Shown here in pieces: positions 47,414 to 56,415 of a stretch of 64,000 nucleotides of DNA (positions within the stretch are counted from its first letter, which is position 1; the number at the start of each line of letters is the position of its first letter). The DNA is taken from positions 1 to 64,000 of the forward strand of contig NZ_BAYA01000018.1 in the NCBI RefSeq assembly GCF_000685015.1. Reading direction: 5' to 3'. This DNA comes from Paraburkholderia bannensis NBRC 103871. GTDB lineage: Bacteria; Pseudomonadota; Gammaproteobacteria; Burkholderiales; Burkholderiaceae. The notes under the pieces are model-generated. The model was not told the DNA's origin, ran no database searches, and was given only the letters and a program-made list of their open reading frames with translations. The position numbers and the translations under genes are program-made.

Positions 47414-48376
47414 ATGAACGAGCCCCAAGCCCGTGCCGACGACCTGATGACGCTGCGTCTTGCGTCGATTCACTATCTGGCGCGTGACACCCTGGCCTAT
47501 GCCTTCGAGCGCCCGGACGGCGCCCCACTGCCGTCCGGTACGCCCGGCGCGCATATCGGCCTGCATCTACCCAATGGCCTCGTGCGGCAATATTCGCTGC
47601 TCGACGGCAGCACCGATCCGCGCTTTTACCAGGTGGGCGTCAAGCGCGATGCCAAGAGCCGCGGCGGCTCGCAATACATGCATGAACAGTTGCGCCCAGG
47701 CGACCTCGTGCAGATCGAAGCGCCCCGCAACAACTTTCCGCTCGACGAAAACGCCGCCCATACAGTGCTGATCGGCGGCGGCATCGGCATTACGCCGATT
47801 CTTTGCATGGCGCGCCGCCTGAAGTCGCTTGAGCGCCCGATGTCGCTCTACTACTCGTGCCGCGAGCGTGTCGATGCCGCCTTTGTCGAAGAACTGGCCG
47901 GATTCGCCGACATGCATCTGCATATCGACGCCGAAGCAGGCGGTGTGCTCGATATCGCTGCGCTCGTGAACCGGCAGCCGCCCGGCACGCACTTCTACTG
48001 CTGCGGCCCCGGCCCGATGCTCGCGGCCTTCGAAGCGGCCACCGGGTCATTGCCGCGCGCGCAGGTCCACGTCGAATATTTCACGGCGAAGCAGGAAGCG
48101 GCGCTGGAGGGCGGCTATACGGTCGAGTTGCGCCGCAGCGGCAAGTCCTTCGCGGTTCCAGGCGGCAAGACCATCCTCAACGTGCTGCGCGAAGCGGGCA
48201 TCGATGTCGCGTATTCCTGCGAGGAAGGCGTATGCGGCGCCTGCGAAACACGTGTGCTGGAAGGGCAACCCGATCACCGCGACGCGATTTTGTCCGAGCC
48301 GGAAAAGGCCGCCAATAACACCATGATCATCTGTTGCTCTGGCTGCAAGGGCGACCGGCTGGTCCTCGATCTGTAA
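47414..48376 (+). CDS. Rieske oxygenase reductase (phthalate dioxygenase reductase type)
   Basis: 320 aa from the ATG at 47414 (ACGGAGACAGCC upstream). Order: flavin-binding barrel (VRQYSLLDGS, SRGGSQYMHE), NAD domain (VLIGGGIGITPILCMARRL, FYCCGPGPML), and a C-terminal plant-type [2Fe-2S] ferredoxin (CEEGVCGACETRVL, then CCSGC). This FMN-NAD-2Fe2S layout is that of phthalate dioxygenase and vanillate demethylase reductases. It would serve one or both Rieske oxygenases encoded on the opposite strand. First gene of the plus-strand arm. Confidence 0.93.
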   Translation: MNEPQARADDLMTLRLASIHYLARDTLAYAFERPDGAPLPSGTPGAHIGLHLPNGLVRQYSLLDGSTDPRFYQVGVKRDAKSRGGSQYMHEQLRPGDLVQIEAPRNNFPLDENAAHTVLIGGGIGITPILCMARRLKSLERPMSLYYSCRERVDAAFVEELAGFADMHLHIDAEAGGVLDIAALVNRQPPGTHFYCCGPGPMLAAFEAATGSLPRAQVHVEYFTAKQEAALEGGYTVELRRSGKSFAVPGGKTILNVLREAGIDVAYSCEEGVCGACETRVLEGQPDHRDAILSEPEKAANNTMIICCSGCKGDRLVLDL

Positions 48377-48480
48377 CGCCACGGCAAAAGCGCCCTGCTT
48401 CAACCCTTGCGTTTTCGCGGCCCGTTGCGACGGTGCGAAGGCCGCGCACGCTCATTCCCGACATTCCCAAGGAGACACTG

Positions 48481-49494
48481 ATGATCATCGATTGCCACGG
48501 CCACGTCAGCCCGCCAGCCGAGTTGTGGGTCTACAAAGCACACATTCTTTCGCACCGCGGGGAGCACGGCCGCCGCATGCCGGAAGTCAGCGATGAGGAA
48601 ATCCTGCACTACGCGAACCGCAAGGAGATGGGCCCGGCGGGACATATCGACATGCTCGACCGCGTTGGCACCACCGTGCAATTGCTCTCGCCGCGCCCGT
48701 TCCAGATGATGCACAGCCAGAAGCCCGGCAAGCTCGTGCACTGGTTCACGGAAGAAACCAACAACATCATTGCGCGCACCGTGAAGCTGCTGCCTAAACG
48801 CTTTATCGGCATTGGCGGTTTGCCGCAGGTCGCAGGCGAGCCGATCGAAGATGTCCTGCCGGAACTGACGCGCTGTGTAAAAGAACTCGGTTTTCGCGGC
48901 GTGCTGCTGAACCCCGATCCGTATGAGAACAGCGGCAGCGAAGCACCGCCGCTGGGCGACCGCTATTGGTATCCGCTTTACGAAAAGCTCTGCGAACTGG
49001 ATGTGCCCGCCCACATTCATGCAACCGGATCGCATTCGGCGCGCTCGCCGTACACCGTGCATTTCATCAACGAAGAAACCATCGCCGTATTCGGTCTGGT
49101 GAATTCCGACGTCTTCAAGGATTTCCCCAAGCTGAAGATTCTCGTGTCGCACGGCGGCGGCTCGATTCCCTATCAGATCGGCCGCTTTCAGTCGGGCGCC
49201 GCGCGCGCGGGACGCGACTTTCTCGCCGGCATGCGAAATCTTTATTACGACACTGTTTTGTACTCCGAAGAATCATTGCGCCTGCTGATCAAGACGGTAG
49301 GCGCCGACCGCTGCCTGTTCGGCGCGGAATGCCCCGGCGTCGGTTCGGTGGTGAATCCGGCCACGGGTAAGACGTTCGACGATATCAAGCCCTTTATTCA
49401 AGGCTTCGATTGGCTTTCGCCCGAAGACAAGGATGCGATTTTCTTCGGCAATGCACGCGATCTGTTCAACCTCGACCTCTCGGCGTATCGCTGA
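48481..49494 (+). CDS. Amidohydrolase family, LigJ/ACMSD-like, probable 4-oxalomesaconate hydratase
   Basis: 337 aa from the ATG at 48481 (CCAAGGAGACACTG upstream). It starts MIIDCHGHVS, the form of the LigJ-type 4-oxalomesaconate hydratases. Further marks are PAHIHATG, VSHGGGSIPYQIGRF (an ACMSD-like motif) and FGAECPGVG near the end. In the protocatechuate 4,5-cleavage pathway LigJ hydrates the ring-cleavage product after oxidation. The position next to a LigB-type dioxygenase and RraA-type aldolases supports this; an ACMSD-like decarboxylase is the alternative. Confidence 0.82.
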   Translation: MIIDCHGHVSPPAELWVYKAHILSHRGEHGRRMPEVSDEEILHYANRKEMGPAGHIDMLDRVGTTVQLLSPRPFQMMHSQKPGKLVHWFTEETNNIIARTVKLLPKRFIGIGGLPQVAGEPIEDVLPELTRCVKELGFRGVLLNPDPYENSGSEAPPLGDRYWYPLYEKLCELDVPAHIHATGSHSARSPYTVHFINEETIAVFGLVNSDVFKDFPKLKILVSHGGGSIPYQIGRFQSGAARAGRDFLAGMRNLYYDTVLYSEESLRLLIKTVGADRCLFGAECPGVGSVVNPATGKTFDDIKPFIQGFDWLSPEDKDAIFFGNARDLFNLDLSAYR

Positions 49495-49518
49495 GCCGTC
49501 GTTCACCGGAGCTTATCG

Positions 49519-50523
49519 ATGGCGAAGATCGTTCTGGGCATGGGCACGTCGCACGGCCCCATGCTCGTCACACCGCCCCACACATGGGATTCGCGCGTGC
49601 CCGACGACCGGCGCAGCACGCATCATTTCGAAGGCCGTCAGTGGCGTTTCGACGAACTCGTCGAGTTTCGGCGCGCAGAGAATCTGCACGCACAGACTAC
49701 GCCGGAGGTCTGGCGCGCACGGCATGCCGCGTGTCAGGCCGCAATCGGGCGCATGTCGCAGATTCTCGACGACGCGCGCCCGGATGTGGTGGTGATCGTC
49801 GGCAACGATCAGATGGAGATCTTCGACGATACCTGCGTGCCGGCGTTCAGCGTCATGTGGGGCGAAACCATCGTCAACAACATGATTAGCGAGCAGAAGA
49901 TCGCCGCGTTGCCGCAAGGCGTTGCGCACGCCATGCCCGGTTATATGCCGCAGACCGCCAGCTATAGCGGCGTGCCGGCGCTTGCGCGCCACATCATTGA
50001 AACGGCCATCGCCGAACGCTTTGACGTTGCCGCGCTCAAGCGGCTTTCCGAAACCGAAACGCCGCACGCGTTCGGCTTCGTGTTTCGCCAGTTGATGAAA
50101 GACCGCGTCGTGCCCACCGTGCCGGTGCTGGTGAACACCTTTTATCCGCCGAATCAGCCGACCATCGGACGCTGCTACGAATTCGGGCGCGCGCTCGGAC
50201 GCGCCATCGCATCGTGGGACAGCGACCTGCGCGTCGCCTTGATCGCCTCCGGCGGACTCACGCATTTCGTGATCGATGAACGCGTGGATCACGCGATTCT
50301 CGACGCCATGAAAGCGCACGATCCAGCGTCCGTCGAAGCGCTGGGCGAAGCGATCTTCCAGGCCGGCACGTCGGAGATCAAGAACTGGATTCCGGTCGCG
50401 GGCGCGATGGACGAACTCGGTTTCGACATGGAACTGATCGACTACATCCCCTGCTACCGCACCGAAGCAGGCACCGGCAACGCCATGGGCTTTGCATGCT
50501 GGCGCCCGCAACAACCTTGCTGA
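49519..50523 (+). CDS. LigB-type class III extradiol dioxygenase
   Basis: 334 aa. It starts MAKIVLGMGTSHGPML, with the first iron His in TSHGP. VVVIVGNDQMEIF, VPTVPVLVNTFYPPNQP and ASGGLTHFVIDERVD (His) follow, as in the catalytic beta chain of protocatechuate 4,5-dioxygenase. No small LigA-type subunit is encoded nearby and none is fused, unlike gallate dioxygenases of about 420 residues. It cleaves a catechol meta to the hydroxyls. Follows the LigJ-like gene by 24 bp. Confidence 0.9.
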   Translation: MAKIVLGMGTSHGPMLVTPPHTWDSRVPDDRRSTHHFEGRQWRFDELVEFRRAENLHAQTTPEVWRARHAACQAAIGRMSQILDDARPDVVVIVGNDQMEIFDDTCVPAFSVMWGETIVNNMISEQKIAALPQGVAHAMPGYMPQTASYSGVPALARHIIETAIAERFDVAALKRLSETETPHAFGFVFRQLMKDRVVPTVPVLVNTFYPPNQPTIGRCYEFGRALGRAIASWDSDLRVALIASGGLTHFVIDERVDHAILDAMKAHDPASVEALGEAIFQAGTSEIKNWIPVAGAMDELGFDMELIDYIPCYRTEAGTGNAMGFACWRPQQPC

Positions 50524-50539
50524 TCGAGGAAACCGGTTT

Positions 50540-51202
50540 ATGACACAGACAAACGAATACGTGCGGCGTCTGCGCAGACTTGACTGCTGCGCCGTTTCCG
50601 ATGCGCTCGACAAACTCGAACTGGGCGGCGTGGTCAGCGGTGTGCAACAAGCCGCGGGCAATGGGCGGCTGGCAGGCCGCGTCATCACGGTCAAGCTCGG
50701 CACCGGCGCGCCCGCGCCCGGCGAGCCGCGCCATCTCGGCACGACCGCCATCGAACTCGGGGGCCCGGACGATGTGATCGTCGTCGAGCAGCGCACTGGC
50801 ATCGAAGCGGGCAGTTGGGGCGGCCTGCTGTCGCTCGGCGCGAAGGTCAAAGGCATCGCGGGCGTAATCGCGGATGGTCCCGTGCGCGACATCGACGAAG
50901 CCCGCGAGATGCAGTTCACGGTTTTCGCCAACGCGTTGACGGCGCGCACCGCACGCGGGCGCATCGTCGAGAAGGCGACCAACGTGGCAATCGAGGTCTT
51001 CGGCGTGACGCTGCATGCGGGCGACTACGTCGTGGCCGACCGCAGCGCCGTGATTTTTATCCGCGCGGCTGACATCGAACGCGTGCTGGACAGCGCCGAA
51101 GCCATCGTTTCGCGCGAAGCCCGCATGGCCAAAGCCGTGCTTGCGCAGACGCCCATCAGCCAGGTGATGGGCGGCAACTACGAATTCATGCTCAAGGACT
51201 GA
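50540..51202 (+). CDS. RraA/LigK-like protein, copy 1
   Basis: 220 aa from the ATG at 50540 (ATCGAGGAAACC upstream). The RraA/HMG-aldolase fold shows CAVSDALDKL, a glycine-rich loop (IEAGSWGGLLSLGA) and IADGPVRDIDEARE, where the Arg-Asp pair of class II pyruvate aldolases is present. The usual aldol role is cleavage of 4-carboxy-4-hydroxy-2-oxoadipate or a similar compound. It is the first of three tandem RraA-like genes and differs substantially from the other two. Confidence 0.87.
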   Translation: MTQTNEYVRRLRRLDCCAVSDALDKLELGGVVSGVQQAAGNGRLAGRVITVKLGTGAPAPGEPRHLGTTAIELGGPDDVIVVEQRTGIEAGSWGGLLSLGAKVKGIAGVIADGPVRDIDEAREMQFTVFANALTARTARGRIVEKATNVAIEVFGVTLHAGDYVVADRSAVIFIRAADIERVLDSAEAIVSREARMAKAVLAQTPISQVMGGNYEFMLKD

Positions 51203-51205
51203 ACC

Positions 51206-51883
51206 ATGGAAACGCTCAAGCAGGACAACAACGTCGCGCGCGCCGCGCGGCTCGACACCGCGACGCTCAGCGACGCGATGGACCGCCTCGGCATCAACGG
51301 GCAGTGCCGTCTGATCAAACCGCGCGACAGCGCATTCAGGATGACGGGTCGCGCATTCACGGTGCTATACGGCCCGGCGGCCACGCCGCCTGGCACGGTG
51401 GGCGACTTCATCGACGATGTACCGCCCGGCGCCGTGGTCGTGCTCGATAACGGCGGACGCGCCGACGCCACGGTCTGGGGCGACATCATGACCGAGATTG
51501 CGCATCGTCGCGGCGTCGCCGGCACGGTGATCGACGGTATCAATCGCGATGTGCATCTGTGCCTGTCGCTCGGCTATCCGGTGTATTCGCGCGATCACTG
51601 GATGCGTACCGGCAAGGACCGCGTGCAGGTGGAAGGCGTGAACGTGCCCGTCAATATCGGCGACGTGCGCGTGGCGCCGGGCGACCTGCTGCGCGGCGAC
51701 GCCGATGGCCTCGTGGCTATCGCTCAGGAACACGAGGAGCGCATTCTCGCCATCGCCGAGGAAATCGACGCGGCTGAAAATGCGATCCGCGCGGCCGTGG
51801 CATCCGGGATGCGTCTCGATGAAGCGCGCCGCCAGCACAAATATCACCAGTTGCAAACGCGCAAGCACGGGGAGGCCGCATGA
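51206..51883 (+). CDS. RraA/LigK-like protein, copy 2
   Basis: 225 aa; ATG preceded by AAGGACTGAACC, three bases after the previous stop. Key segments: TLSDAMDRLGI, GGRADATVWGDIMTEIA, and VIDGINRDVHLCLSLGYPVY, keeping the Arg-Asp pair (INRD). The His-rich, basic C-terminus (ARRQHKYHQLQTRKHG) is an addition not seen in the other copies. Its stop overlaps the start of copy 3 (ATGA). Could be a second aldolase of different specificity or a structural partner. Confidence 0.87.
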   Translation: METLKQDNNVARAARLDTATLSDAMDRLGINGQCRLIKPRDSAFRMTGRAFTVLYGPAATPPGTVGDFIDDVPPGAVVVLDNGGRADATVWGDIMTEIAHRRGVAGTVIDGINRDVHLCLSLGYPVYSRDHWMRTGKDRVQVEGVNVPVNIGDVRVAPGDLLRGDADGLVAIAQEHEERILAIAEEIDAAENAIRAAVASGMRLDEARRQHKYHQLQTRKHGEAA

Positions 51884-52554
51884 GCGCAGACAATCAGCGC
51901 CTCGACCCGGCCGGGACGACCCAGCTCGATATCGATCGCGTCAGCGCCGCACTCGTCGAATCCGCCCGCGCGCTGCCCAGCGCCACGCTGCACGAAGCCG
52001 CAGGCAAGCGCGGCGCCCTGCCCGCAGCGATCAAACCGGTCGCGCCGGGATTCAAGGTCTGCGGCGCGGCGGTCACGGTTCACGCGCCGGGCGGCGACAA
52101 CCTCTGGCTGCACCGCGCCATCTACGCCGCGCAACCGGGCGACGTGCTGGTCGTTTCGGTCGGCGATGCCTACGAGCACGGCTATTGGGGCGAAGTGATG
52201 TCCACCGCGAGCCAGGTGCGCCAGCTCGGCGGGCTGGTGATCGACGGCTGTGTACGCGACCGCGTGCTGCTCGAACAGATCGGCTTTCCCGTTTTCGCGC
52301 GAGGTCTGGCGATCCAGGGTACGGGCAAGGACTTCGGCGCACGCGGCTGGATCAACGCGCCGACGCGCGTGGGCAACACCACCGTGCATGCGGGCGATCT
52401 GATCGTGGGCGACGAGGACGGCGTGGTGTGCGTCGCGCGCCAGCAGGCCGCGCTGGCGATCGACGCGGGCCACGCACGCGAGGCCGCGGAAGCTGATCAG
52501 TTGCGCCGACTGAAAGCGGGCGAAACGACGCTCGGCATCTTTGGCTGGCAATGA
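51880..52554 (+). CDS. RraA/LigK-like protein, copy 3, probable 4-carboxy-4-hydroxy-2-oxoadipate aldolase
   Basis: 224 aa. Of the three copies this one looks most like the LigK/GalC aldolases: PSATLHEAAGKRGALP, HAPGGDNLWLHRAIYAAQPG, YWGEVMSTASQ and VIDGCVRDRVLLEQIGFPVF with the Mg-binding Arg-Asp pair. The reaction would release pyruvate and oxaloacetate, closing the meta-cleavage route. Start overlaps copy 2 by four bases, so the genes are translationally coupled. Confidence 0.88.
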   Translation: MSADNQRLDPAGTTQLDIDRVSAALVESARALPSATLHEAAGKRGALPAAIKPVAPGFKVCGAAVTVHAPGGDNLWLHRAIYAAQPGDVLVVSVGDAYEHGYWGEVMSTASQVRQLGGLVIDGCVRDRVLLEQIGFPVFARGLAIQGTGKDFGARGWINAPTRVGNTTVHAGDLIVGDEDGVVCVARQQAALAIDAGHAREAAEADQLRRLKAGETTLGIFGWQ

Positions 52555-52613
52555 CATCCCACCGCAACGAGGCCTCAGCAGGCGCACTCCGCCGGCTGAG
52601 GCCGGAACCGACC

Positions 52614-53171
52614 ATGACCATCGACATCACGCAATTCAAGGCCGCCATGCGCTGCCTGACGGGGCACGTCTGCCTTGTGACCACCTGCTCGGCCGATGGC
52701 CAGCGCAGCGGTCTGACCGCGACCGCTGTTTGTTCGGTCAGCGCGGAGCCGCCGACCTTGCTGGTCTGCGTGAACCGCAGCAGCGCGTCGTCCAGCGCGA
52801 TTCGTGACGCGGGGCATTTCGCGGTCAACGTGCTTGGCAAGGCCGGCATGGCGCTCGCCAATCGATTCGCCAGCCCACTCGCACCCGACGATAAATTCGC
52901 CGAAGGCCGCTGGGCCACGCTCGACACGGGCGCGCCGGTGCTCGCCCACGCGCTCGCCAGCTTCGACTGCCACGTGGAGCGCGTGATCGAAGCCGGCACG
53001 CATCTGGTGCTATTCGGCGCGATTCACGCCGTTCAGATCACGCCGACAGATGACACGCCGCTGCTTTATGCGCGTGGCGCCTATGGCTCGTTCGCCTCGG
53101 CGCAAACCGTGCCGGTGGCCGATCTGCTCTGGATTTCCAGCTGGGACCCGGAGGAAGTCCGCCAAAGCTGA
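52614..53171 (+). CDS. Flavin reductase (HpaC/HsaB-like)
   Basis: 185 aa from the ATG at 52614; an alternative ATG at 52551 overlaps the previous stop and would add 21 residues. The flavin-reductase fold is clear: MRCLTGHVCLVTTC, GLTATAVCSVSAEPPTLLVC, SSAIRDAGHFAVNVL, and LVLFGAIHAVQ, LLYARGAYGSF. It would supply reduced flavin to the group D monooxygenase encoded at 44732. The two components are thus encoded on opposite arms of the locus. Confidence 0.9.
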   Translation: MTIDITQFKAAMRCLTGHVCLVTTCSADGQRSGLTATAVCSVSAEPPTLLVCVNRSSASSSAIRDAGHFAVNVLGKAGMALANRFASPLAPDDKFAEGRWATLDTGAPVLAHALASFDCHVERVIEAGTHLVLFGAIHAVQITPTDDTPLLYARGAYGSFASAQTVPVADLLWISSWDPEEVRQS

Positions 53172-53266
53172 TTGTTCGACACGAAGCCATCGACGCACCG
53201 ATACATCGACACACGTTTTCCCGTCACACAACATCGCGATAGACGAAGACAAAGTGAGGAGACACC

Positions 53267-54454
53267 ATGTTTCGGCAAGACAGCAGGAGGCACTATCCGC
53301 TTTCACACGCCATGCTCGTGGCCGGCGCGCTTGCCGGCTACGCAGGCGCCGCGCATGCGCAGGCGATGTACACCATCGGCGGGTTTCTGGACGAGAGCGT
53401 GACCGCGTACCGCGATTCAAACGGTGCGCGGCTCGTTCAGATGCAGGATTCGGCGATCTTTCCCACCAAGATCTTTTTTCGTGGTACTGACGATCTCGGC
53501 GGTGGCCTCAGCGCCAACTTCAGCCTCGATTCGATGATCGGCCTGAGCAACGGCAGTCTTTCGCCGCAATCGCACGGCGCGCTGTTCGAAAATTCCGCGT
53601 GGGTCGGCTTGCGTCAGAGCAACCTGGGCAGTATCCGCATGGGGCAACAAAACGACTTCAGCTTCGACTACTTTCTGATTGGCGGCATCGATCCCGCGAC
53701 CGGCATCGCGGGCGGCATGCTGAACTTTCGCACCGGGAGCTTTGGCGCAGATCTGCTGGGCGTCAAGGGGCCGGCACAGATCGGCGCGGCGATCACAGGC
53801 GGCCCCTATGCACCGATCATCACCAACGGCGTGCCGACCGGACTCGGCGCAATCAATTGGGACCGCGTGGGCGGCACGCGCATGTCCAATGCCGTCAAGG
53901 TCGTCTCGGACGAATACGCGGGGTTCTCGATCGGTGCGATGTACAGCTTCGGCGGCGTGGCGGGCGACTTTTCGAACGAATCCGGCAAGAGCGCCGTATT
54001 GAGCTACCGCGCGCACGAGACCCATGCCGCTGTCGTGTATACCGAGCAGAACTACAGCGCGATAGACGGCGGTCACGGCGGTATTGCCAATCTGCTCGCC
54101 GGTGTGCGCACCCGCATCTCGGACTTCAAGCTGAGCGCGATGTACAGCCAGGCGCGCAACACCTACACCGGCGCGCGGATCTACGCGCTGGCAACGGGTG
54201 TTGGCTATGACTTCACGTTTGACTGGTATCTGGGCGCGGCCTACACCTACTCCAACGGCAACAGCCAGCTGAAGAACGTGACGGTCAATCAGGCTGCGTT
54301 GCAGTTGACCCATGCGCTGTCGAAGCTGACCTCGATCTACCTGACCGGTGTGTTCCAGCGCACCAATGGCGCTTACGCAGCCGAAATCGGCAACACCGTG
54401 GCGTCGGGCAATATCCAGTCGGTGGTGGCGCTCGGGATGCTGGTGAGGTTCTGA
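53267..54454 (+). CDS. Outer-membrane porin, Gram-negative trimeric type
   Basis: 395 aa with an N-terminal signal (HAMLVAGALAGYAGAAHAQA, cleaved near residue 32). The start of the mature protein (MYTIGGFLDESVTAY) and the pattern FRGTDDLGGGLSANFSLDS, SAWVGLRQSNLGSIRMGQQ are typical of Burkholderiaceae general porins. It ends in GMLVRF with the terminal Phe needed for membrane insertion. The ATG follows GAGGAGACACC. Last gene of the plus-strand catabolic arm, so probably a substrate-specific entry channel. Confidence 0.92.
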   Translation: MFRQDSRRHYPLSHAMLVAGALAGYAGAAHAQAMYTIGGFLDESVTAYRDSNGARLVQMQDSAIFPTKIFFRGTDDLGGGLSANFSLDSMIGLSNGSLSPQSHGALFENSAWVGLRQSNLGSIRMGQQNDFSFDYFLIGGIDPATGIAGGMLNFRTGSFGADLLGVKGPAQIGAAITGGPYAPIITNGVPTGLGAINWDRVGGTRMSNAVKVVSDEYAGFSIGAMYSFGGVAGDFSNESGKSAVLSYRAHETHAAVVYTEQNYSAIDGGHGGIANLLAGVRTRISDFKLSAMYSQARNTYTGARIYALATGVGYDFTFDWYLGAAYTYSNGNSQLKNVTVNQAALQLTHALSKLTSIYLTGVFQRTNGAYAAEIGNTVASGNIQSVVALGMLVRF

Positions 54455-54461
54455 TATGAGC

Positions 54462-54481
54462 GAGGCGCGGTAACGCGCCTC
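54462..54481. terminator. Bidirectional terminator hairpin between convergent genes
   Basis: GAGGCGCG (54462-54469), GTAA loop of the GNRA type, CGCGCCTC (54474-54481). It sits in the 34-bp gap between the convergent porin and GntR stops. The GC-rich 8-bp stem is strong, but there is no clear T-run. Confidence 0.55.
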
Positions 54482-54488
54482 ATGCACG

Positions 54489-55166
54489 TTAAACGCCGCG
54501 TGCCTGCAACACCGCCATGAGGCCCGTCAGCACGATATTGCGGCCTTTGTCATACGCGTCCAGCAGCAGTTGCCGGTTCTGCGTGGCCAGCGCCTTGATC
54601 AGTTGCTCTTCGATTCTCGCATCGAGGTGCGCGCCCTGCGCCGTGATATCGGTCGCCAGCGAGCGGTAGCGATCGGTCAGGCGCATGAGCCTGAGCACCT
54701 CCCGCTTGAGCACCTTGTTTTCCGACAAATCGAAGATGGCGTCATGAAACGCACGATGGCGCTCGATCCAGGCATCCCGAGCACCGGCCGCGAGCAACTG
54801 GTTCAACTCCTCCACCATGGTCTCAAGCAGCTTGAGATGCGCCTGCGTGGGCCACACGACTGTAGCCAGCAGTTCTGCCTCCAGCAGATGGCGCATACGG
54901 TAAAGCTGGCGCGCCTCGTCGCTGGAAAGCTGGGCGACGAAGAAGCCGCGATTCGCATCGTGCTCGATGATGCCCTCCGCCGCCAGCAGCTTGAGTGCCT
55001 CGCGCACGGGTACGCGGCTGATGCCGAAACGATCCGCGAGATCCGATTGGCGCAGCTGGAGGCCCGGCGCCAACGTGCCGCGGTTGATCAATTTGCGGGT
55101 TTCCGCCGCGATCTGGGACGGGAGGTCGATCCCGTTGAGCTCTGCACTTGCCACGATGCCCGCCAA
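54489..55166 (-). CDS. GntR-family regulator, FCD subfamily
   Basis: 225 aa. The winged helix (DLPSQIAAETRKLINRGTLA, QSDLADRFGISRVPVREALK) is followed by FCD helices (YRMRHLLEAELL, FHDAIFDLSENKVLKRE). The start at 55166 is TTG; a GTG at 55154 (MASAELNG...) is an alternative, and the ribosome site decides neither. It is a close paralogue of the regulators at 32371 and 39454. The upstream DNA is AT-rich (TTATACAATCTAGAATTATA) and could hold its own operator. Confidence 0.9.
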   Translation of the reverse strand: MAGIVASAELNGIDLPSQIAAETRKLINRGTLAPGLQLRQSDLADRFGISRVPVREALKLLAAEGIIEHDANRGFFVAQLSSDEARQLYRMRHLLEAELLATVVWPTQAHLKLLETMVEELNQLLAAGARDAWIERHRAFHDAIFDLSENKVLKREVLRLMRLTDRYRSLATDITAQGAHLDARIEEQLIKALATQNRQLLLDAYDKGRNIVLTGLMAVLQARGV

Positions 55167-55257
55167 TCCTGAATTTTATACAATCTAGAATTATATCTGG
55201 ATTGCCGGGCAGTGAAATGACTTTGCGCACCGCCGCGGCGTGCCGGTCAGACGCCGG

Positions 55258-56319
55258 TCAAAAACGCATCTGCATGCCAACGCCCAGTGCAGAGACGTTT
55301 TCGTCGCGCATGGTCGGCGCCGGCAAGCCGCCGGGCGGATAGATCGACTGAACCGCTACGCCGCCATTCAGCAGCTTCTTGTAGAAGGCATACAGGGTCG
55401 TCGATTTTGATAAGTAGTACGTATAGCTTAGCGCGAACGAACGCAAGCTCCAGTTGCCAGGCGTCGCTTCGTTCTCGTCGCTCAGGCCACCGTATGCGAC
55501 ACCCAGAGCGCCGACATTCCCGGTCGGCACGTTAAAACCCACCTGCCAGGCCTTATCGGTGTAACCCGGATTGTTGCGGCGCCATTGATAGGTGCCGTAG
55601 AGCGTGACCCACTTGAATGCGTACTTCACCCCGAGCGCCTGCTCCAGCGTGTTGCTATCCGCACCTGGCGCGACCGTGAGGCTGCGGCCGAGCCCGTAGC
55701 TGGCGACCAGTGAACCGTTCGTATACCAGAGCGTGCCGATTTCGTATTTCGTATTGGTCGCGGCGCCCTGGTTGGAACCGAACGAATAACCGAGGGTGCC
55801 GCTAATGCCATGCCACGTGGGCGAAGCGTACTGAACGGCATTGTCTTCGCGGGCGGGATCGAGCAGCGGGTTGAAAATCCATGGCCGGGGCTCCTCCCCG
55901 GTAATCGAGCCGAGGACGGACCCTGCCGCCATCAGGATCGGATCGAAGGTGACGCCCCACGTATATCCTTCGGTCTGGAGACGCCCGGCGATCAGCGAAC
56001 CCCACGGACTATCGACACCCACATACGACTGGCGCCCAAACAGACGCCCGCCCTCGCCCGATGTTCCATTGTTGATGTTGAAGCCGCTTTCGAGCACGGC
56101 AATCGCCGACAAGCCACCACCGAGATCCTCCTTCACACGCAGCCCCCAACGCGAGCCCCCTGCGCCGCCCGAATTCAGGCTGCTTGCGCTTGTCGTCGAG
56201 TTCTTGAAGTAGCCGTAAAAGACATCGGCGACACCGTAAAGTGTCACGCTCGACTGCGCCTGCGCCGCCGCGCAGGGAAGTAACGCCCCGATCAGGCATC
56301 CCATGACTTTCTTGTGCAC
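55258..56319 (-). CDS. Outer-membrane porin, Gram-negative trimeric type
   Basis: 353 aa from a GTG at 56319, because GGAGACGAAA precedes it; the longer frame from 56385 would put 22 residues before the signal peptide. Signal: KKVMGCLIGALLPCAAAQAQ. The mature start SSVTLYGVADVFYGY, RWGLRVKEDLGGGLSAIAVL and RLFGRQSYVGVDSPWGSLIAG are classic Burkholderiaceae porin features, with C-terminal GMQMRF. It is preceded by a strong palindromic operator-like site. A second, different porin is encoded at 53267; together they suggest two related substrates or conditions. Confidence 0.93.
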   Translation of the reverse strand: MHKKVMGCLIGALLPCAAAQAQSSVTLYGVADVFYGYFKNSTTSASSLNSGGAGGSRWGLRVKEDLGGGLSAIAVLESGFNINNGTSGEGGRLFGRQSYVGVDSPWGSLIAGRLQTEGYTWGVTFDPILMAAGSVLGSITGEEPRPWIFNPLLDPAREDNAVQYASPTWHGISGTLGYSFGSNQGAATNTKYEIGTLWYTNGSLVASYGLGRSLTVAPGADSNTLEQALGVKYAFKWVTLYGTYQWRRNNPGYTDKAWQVGFNVPTGNVGALGVAYGGLSDENEATPGNWSLRSFALSYTYYLSKSTTLYAFYKKLLNGGVAVQSIYPPGGLPAPTMRDENVSALGVGMQMRF

Positions 56320-56415
56320 TTTCGTCTCCTGTCTCCAGACTTTTGTCGAACACTGGACGCCACGCAAGGCTTGAACAGGATTCACGCCAGGGGCACCAGA
56401 GCCTATCTCTTTTAA

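Noticed and set aside
43058..53171. Naming the locus as phthalate degradation
   Set aside because: The oxygenase and reductase are phthalate-dioxygenase-like only at family level; no phthalate-specific decarboxylase or dihydrodiol dehydrogenase set is present.
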